Part shown: positions 7,288 to 9,431 of the stretch, one piece after another
Layout: each line of letters opens with the position of its first letter
Numbering within the stretch: the first letter of the stretch is position 1
Assembly: GCA_007127175.1 (NCBI GenBank)
Contig: SKZX01000128.1
Span: forward strand, 1-9,431
Length of the DNA stretch: 9,431 nt
Direction: 5' to 3'
Source: Desulfobacterales bacterium
GTDB lineage: Bacteria > Desulfobacterota > Desulfobacteria > Desulfobacterales > Desulfosalsimonadaceae
Made by a program: the position numbers and the translations under genes
The notes under the pieces: generated by a model
Databases searched by the model: none
Seen by the model: the letters and a program-made list of their open reading frames with translations, nothing else
Told to the model about the DNA's origin: nothing

Positions 7288-7959
7288 TCAGGCTGCCAGC
7301 ACCAGGCCCATGAGCATGCCCCTTTTCACGGATTGGGGTTCGCACAACGCCCCTATGGGGTAGACCTGCCAGCCGGATTTGGCTGCGAGTTTGAATGCGT
7401 CGATGCCGGCGCTTTCCATGGAAGGGGCGCTCATCTCCGGGTTCCTGCACGCGCCGTCGCCGTTGAGCCGCTGGCAGCCCTTCTTCCAGAAACAGAGCAC
7501 ATCCTTGCAGTTGCTTGCGGAAAACCCTTCGGTCCGGCTGAAACCGATTTGGATCGCTTTTTTCCGGATCATGTTGACCAGGGTGTACACGAGCATGTAA
7601 TGGCCGCCGAGGCTGTAGAGGTTCCCTGCATCGTCGGCCTTCCCGGAAGTGATGACGCTGCTGATGTCCTTTGCGGCGATGATGGATGATTCCACGCGCA
7701 CATGAAAAAACAGTCCCTGCCTGTAATTCTTCATGATATTGATCGTTTTTTCGATGGGATACCCGTATGGGGGGCAGTGGCCGCATCGACCGGACATGTA
7801 GCATTTGGGGACCATGCATTTGAAGCGGACCCTGGGGTCTATGGGAATGTCCGCCGTAGAAACCACCCGGGCGTTGGACGCGCCGTGCGTAATCGCCATT
7901 TTTCTGAGCGCTTCCATTTTTTCGGGGTCGCCATTGTCCGAAAACGGTTCAGCCATCAT
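7288..7959 (-). CDS. DUF2284 predicted metal-binding protein (full cysteine set)
   Basis: A 223-residue soluble protein of the DUF2284 family, whose function is not established; 'metal-binding' is predicted from its cysteines. Two groups are seen. The N-terminal group is C48-x4-C53-x5-C59-x2-C62, ending in GHCPPYGYP. The C-terminal group is C151-x4-C156-x5-C162-x8-C171 in the region starting SNCKDVLC. C206 is a further lone cysteine. Two sets of four suggest two iron-sulfur clusters or zinc sites, by inference only. There is no signal peptide or membrane segment. It is the second gene of a two-gene operon, 15 bases after its paralogue. Translation starts at one of two adjacent ATGs (7959 or 7956) with a weak purine-rich stretch (AAAAAGAGA) upstream. 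Family assignment is good; the reaction, if any, is unknown. Confidence 0.85.
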   Translation of the reverse strand: MMAEPFSDNGDPEKMEALRKMAITHGASNARVVSTADIPIDPRVRFKCMVPKCYMSGRCGHCPPYGYPIEKTINIMKNYRQGLFFHVRVESSIIAAKDISSVITSGKADDAGNLYSLGGHYMLVYTLVNMIRKKAIQIGFSRTEGFSASNCKDVLCFWKKGCQRLNGDGACRNPEMSAPSMESAGIDAFKLAAKSGWQVYPIGALCEPQSVKRGMLMGLVLAA

Positions 7960-7974
7960 ATTCTCTTTTTCACG

Positions 7975-8613
7975 TTATGCCACCATCACAAGGCCCGAAA
8001 GAAAGAGCCGTTCAGTGTTGAGGTGGCTCAGATGAACCTTGCGGGCGGTTTCCCGGGTATCGATGCCGGCCGCGGTCAAGGAAGGACGCCCTTTGTAAGG
8101 GGCAATACAGCCTTTGCCCCTGCCGGCGGCATTGCACTGGGTCTCGCCTGCGCAAAAAATGCTCCTGCAGTTTCCGGCTGCAAAACCCATGGCCAAATAG
8201 TAGCCCAGGTAAAACGCCGCCGCCTCGACAGCCGATACGATTTCATGTATTTTGCGATAAGCGGCCATGTGTTCGGGGGATATGATGGGGCCGCCGCCAT
8301 AATCGGGCATATCCGGATCAGCGTCGATATAGACAAAAATACCCTTTTTATATTCAAAAAGGGTATTTTTAAGGTCATCGATGGGGTAGTCAAGGGGCCA
8401 GTGGATGGACGGAAAATCCGTTTGCATCATTTTTTCCAGGATTTTTCCGTCTGAAAAGCAAAGATCGCCGGGACTGAGTACCGCGGCTCCAGCCGCACCC
8501 ATATCCAGGGCTTTTTTACAGAGCGTCCGCAGGTCGCCTGCCAGCTTGAGGGGGTCTGCTTCGGTGGATATGGGCGTTATGTTTTCGGGCAGCGTAAAAT
8601 GTGTTGACACCAT
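7975..8613 (-). CDS. DUF2284-like paralogue without the N-terminal cysteine group
   Basis: A 212-residue protein, first gene of the pair. Its C-terminal half matches the neighbour: C149-x4-C154-x5-C160-x8-C169 has exactly the same spacing, followed by SLTAAGIDTRETARK against the neighbour's APSMESAGIDAFKLAAK. The N-terminal cysteines are gone. Where the neighbour has HCPPYGYPIEK this protein has HWPLDYPIDD (71-80), so a tryptophan stands at the last cysteine. The other two cysteines (32 and 52) do not recreate the pattern. I infer an ancient duplication in which one copy kept one metal site, perhaps working as a heteromer with the neighbour. The ATG at 8613 has AAGGA about 8 bases upstream on the - strand. 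Codons 82-93 are a perfect inverted repeat, described separately. It may be annotated as hypothetical or as DUF2284. Confidence 0.82.
   Translation of the reverse strand: MVSTHFTLPENITPISTEADPLKLAGDLRTLCKKALDMGAAGAAVLSPGDLCFSDGKILEKMMQTDFPSIHWPLDYPIDDLKNTLFEYKKGIFVYIDADPDMPDYGGGPIISPEHMAAYRKIHEIVSAVEAAAFYLGYYLAMGFAAGNCRSIFCAGETQCNAAGRGKGCIAPYKGRPSLTAAGIDTRETARKVHLSHLNTERLFLSGLVMVA
8335..8370. repeat. Perfect 15-bp inverted repeat with 6-base loop inside the DUF2284 paralogue gene
   Basis: Arms AAAAATACCCTTTTT (8335-8349) and AAAAAGGGTATTTTT (8356-8370) are exact reverse complements around ATATTC. The repeat covers exactly codons 82-93 (KNTLFEYKKGIF) on the - strand and is much more AT-rich than the flanking codons. 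Read either way, the 10-bp stem with its CCC/GGG core can be followed by a run of five T, so it has the shape of an intrinsic terminator on both strands. The equivalent stretch of the neighbouring paralogue shows no such palindrome. Confidence 0.85.
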
Positions 8614-8645
8614 TCAAACGGGTCCTTGTCTGGATATTGCTTTAA

Positions 8646-8673
8646 ACGGCATCTGCGGGGCCGTATTTTTTTT
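8646..8673 (+). terminator. Terminator-shaped hairpin with T8 run, in the DUF2284 leader
   Basis: On the + strand ACGGC (8646-8650) pairs with GCCGT (8660-8664) across a 9-base loop, followed by A and eight T (8666-8673). This is a short intrinsic-terminator shape. It points towards serA, yet no + strand gene ends nearby; the next one upstream is mazG, about 1.4 kb away. It may stop antisense or read-through transcription before serA, or act as a leader hairpin on the - strand transcript, where it has no T-run. Confidence 0.4.
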
Positions 8674-8683
8674 CTTGAGAAAA

Positions 8684-8717
8684 GATATAAAACCAACTAA
8701 TGAAGTTTTTTTATATC
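8684..8717. repeat. 9-bp perfect inverted repeat GATATAAAA / TTTTATATC
   Basis: GATATAAAA (8684-8692) and TTTTATATC (8709-8717) are exact reverse complements separated by 16 bases. The repeat lies 70-100 bases before the start of the DUF2284-like paralogue, just downstream of its candidate promoter. The centre-to-centre distance of 25 bases could suit a dimeric regulator contacting two half-sites, or the RNA could form a weak hairpin. Because the sequence is AT-rich, chance is possible. Confidence 0.45.
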
Positions 8718-8742
8718 GAAACGTAACAATCCTTGATTTTAA

Positions 8743-8770
8743 AAAATATTGGACAAATTCCAGGTGTCAA
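8743..8770 (-). promoter_or_regulatory. Candidate sigma70 promoter of the DUF2284 operon
   Basis: On the - strand a perfect TTGACA (8770-8765), a 16-base spacer and TATTTT (8748-8743; 4 of 6 matches). Transcription would start near 8735, leaving a leader of about 120 bases that contains both the 9-bp inverted repeat and the hairpin at 8646-8664. Confidence 0.45.
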
Positions 8771-8778
8771 GAAGAAAA

Positions 8779-8809
8779 TTGACTTGCGGGCGGTAAACGG
8801 ATGTGTAAA
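8779..8809 (+). promoter_or_regulatory. Weak candidate promoter for serA
   Basis: TTGACT (8779-8784), a 19-base spacer and TGTAAA (8804-8809). The -35 box is good; the -10 box is partial and the spacing long. Its -35 box lies 8 bases from that of the divergent DUF2284 promoter candidate, so the two would be back to back. Confidence 0.25.
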
Positions 8810-8971
8810 AATTTTTTCTGCGCGTCTAAAATATTGTTTTGCAATGTGTTTTTTAAAATGCCAGATTTTTGCGTGTGCGAATGAATTCTCTTTGCGAAGC
8901 CGTCGTTATTGCTTCCTCAAGGCTCCCGGCGTATCGATAACGGTTTACATATCTGAAAAGGAAAAAAGAAA

Positions 8972-9431
8972 ATGAAAGTATTGGTCAGTGATAATCTTGG
9001 CGAAACGGGTATCCGGATTTTCGAGCAGGAAGGTATTGACGTGGATGTTAAAACCGGTTTGACGCCCGATGCGTTGAAGGACATTATCTCCGGTTATGAC
9101 GGACTGGTGATCCGGAGTGCGACAAAGGTGACGGCCGACCTTCTGGAAGCCGCAAAGAATCTGAAAGTCGTGGGGCGCGCGGGCATCGGGCTGGACAATG
9201 TGGATATCCCCGCAGCCACCAAAAAAGGCGTGGTTGTCATGAACACGCCGGGCGGGAACGTCGTCACCACGGCCGAACATGCCATTTCAATGATGATGGC
9301 CGCAGCCCGCAACATCCCCCAGGGGACCATGTCGCTCAAGGCGGGCCGCTGGGACAAAAAGCATCTCCAGGGGCGCGAGTTGACCGGTAAAACCCTGGGC
9401 GTGATCGGATACGGCAAAATCGGTTCGGTTG
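8972..9431 (+). CDS. serA: D-3-phosphoglycerate dehydrogenase, N-terminal part (runs off the window)
   Basis: Oxidises 3-phosphoglycerate to 3-phosphohydroxypyruvate with NAD+, the first step of serine synthesis. The first 153 residues are visible. They show the N-terminal substrate domain with DGLVIRSATKVT, GRAGIGLDNVDI, NTPGGNVVTTAEHAI and the start of the nucleotide-binding domain with the glycine motif GVIGYGKIG. The catalytic Arg, Glu and His and any ACT domain lie beyond the window, so whether this is the long (about 525 residue) or short form cannot be seen. The start ATG at 8972 has AAAAGGA at 8956-8962, 9 bases upstream. Related 2-hydroxyacid dehydrogenases share the fold, but the NTPGGN and GRAGIGLDNVD motifs fit SerA well. 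Confidence 0.93.
   Translation, partial: MKVLVSDNLGETGIRIFEQEGIDVDVKTGLTPDALKDIISGYDGLVIRSATKVTADLLEAAKNLKVVGRAGIGLDNVDIPAATKKGVVVMNTPGGNVVTTAEHAISMMMAAARNIPQGTMSLKAGRWDKKHLQGRELTGKTLGVIGYGKIGSV

Larger units (their letters stand above)
8614..8971. other. AT-rich divergent control region between the DUF2284 operon and serA
   Basis: These 358 bases lie between two divergent starts and are clearly richer in A+T than the genes around them. They hold the ribosome binding sites of both genes, one - strand promoter candidate, one weaker + strand candidate, a terminator-shaped hairpin and a 9-bp inverted repeat, each listed separately. Other possible -10 boxes for serA are TAAAAT at 8827-8832 and 8854-8859, both without a good -35. 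I find no believable gene or riboswitch here. Confidence 0.7.

Noticed and set aside
7702..8454. 250-residue + strand open frame across both DUF2284 genes
   Set aside because: It is antisense to two genes with matching cysteine motifs and good ribosome sites. No recognisable domain, and no ribosome site that I could see.
8896..8942. Possible leader structure before serA (GAAGC/GCTTC and CGTTAT/ATAACG)
   Set aside because: Stems of 5 and 6 bp overlap each other and have no T-run or known riboswitch pattern, so chance is as likely.
8733..8975. 80-residue + strand open frame ending in an ATGA overlap with serA
   Set aside because: The overlap looks like coupling, but the frame starts at TTG with no ribosome site, lies in AT-rich control DNA and contains the promoter candidates. 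It has no recognisable motif. A short leader peptide cannot be fully excluded.

Overview
The window is a GC-rich, gene-dense bacterial chromosome segment. It holds eight protein genes, two of them cut by the window edges. The gene mix is three tandem NuoL/M/MrpD-type antiporter subunits, a TraB-family protein with a membrane tail, an enlarged PurN, MazG, two DUF2284 cysteine proteins and SerA. It resembles what I know of sulfate-reducing Desulfobacterota (Desulfobacteraceae-like), but that placement is inference from content and style, not from a marker gene. I see no tRNA, rRNA, insertion sequence, CRISPR array or phage gene.

Layout: (1) Positions 1-4173, + strand: three proton-conducting membrane subunits in one operon. 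The genes overlap by 10 and 4 bases, so translation is probably coupled. They look like the distal part of an Mrp-like or complex I-related membrane module whose other subunits would lie upstream of the window. (2) 4307-5509, + strand: a TraB/PrgY-family protein behind its own possible promoter. (3) 5517-6323, - strand: purN, convergent with the TraB gene (7 bases between stops), with a near-consensus promoter in the purN-mazG divergent gap. (4) 6502-7275, + strand: mazG. (5) 7288-8613, - strand: two DUF2284-type genes in one operon, convergent with mazG (12 bases between stops). (6) 8614-8971: an AT-rich divergent control region with several inverted repeats. (7) 8972 to the end, + strand: the start of serA.

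How the genes relate: the antiporter genes are clearly one functional unit. purN (purine synthesis), mazG (nucleotide housekeeping) and serA (serine, which supplies glycine and one-carbon units to purine synthesis) are basic metabolism and need not be co-regulated. The two DUF2284 genes form their own unit of unknown function.

The most unusual points are these. The third antiporter subunit lacks the TM5 glutamate that its neighbour keeps. The second DUF2284 protein has lost the whole N-terminal cysteine set but keeps the C-terminal set with identical spacing. A perfect 15-bp inverted repeat, shaped like an intrinsic terminator on both strands, sits inside that same gene. Its upstream region holds two further inverted repeats. 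I do not see a clearly new multi-gene system; the DUF2284 pair with its structured leader is the best candidate for something undescribed.
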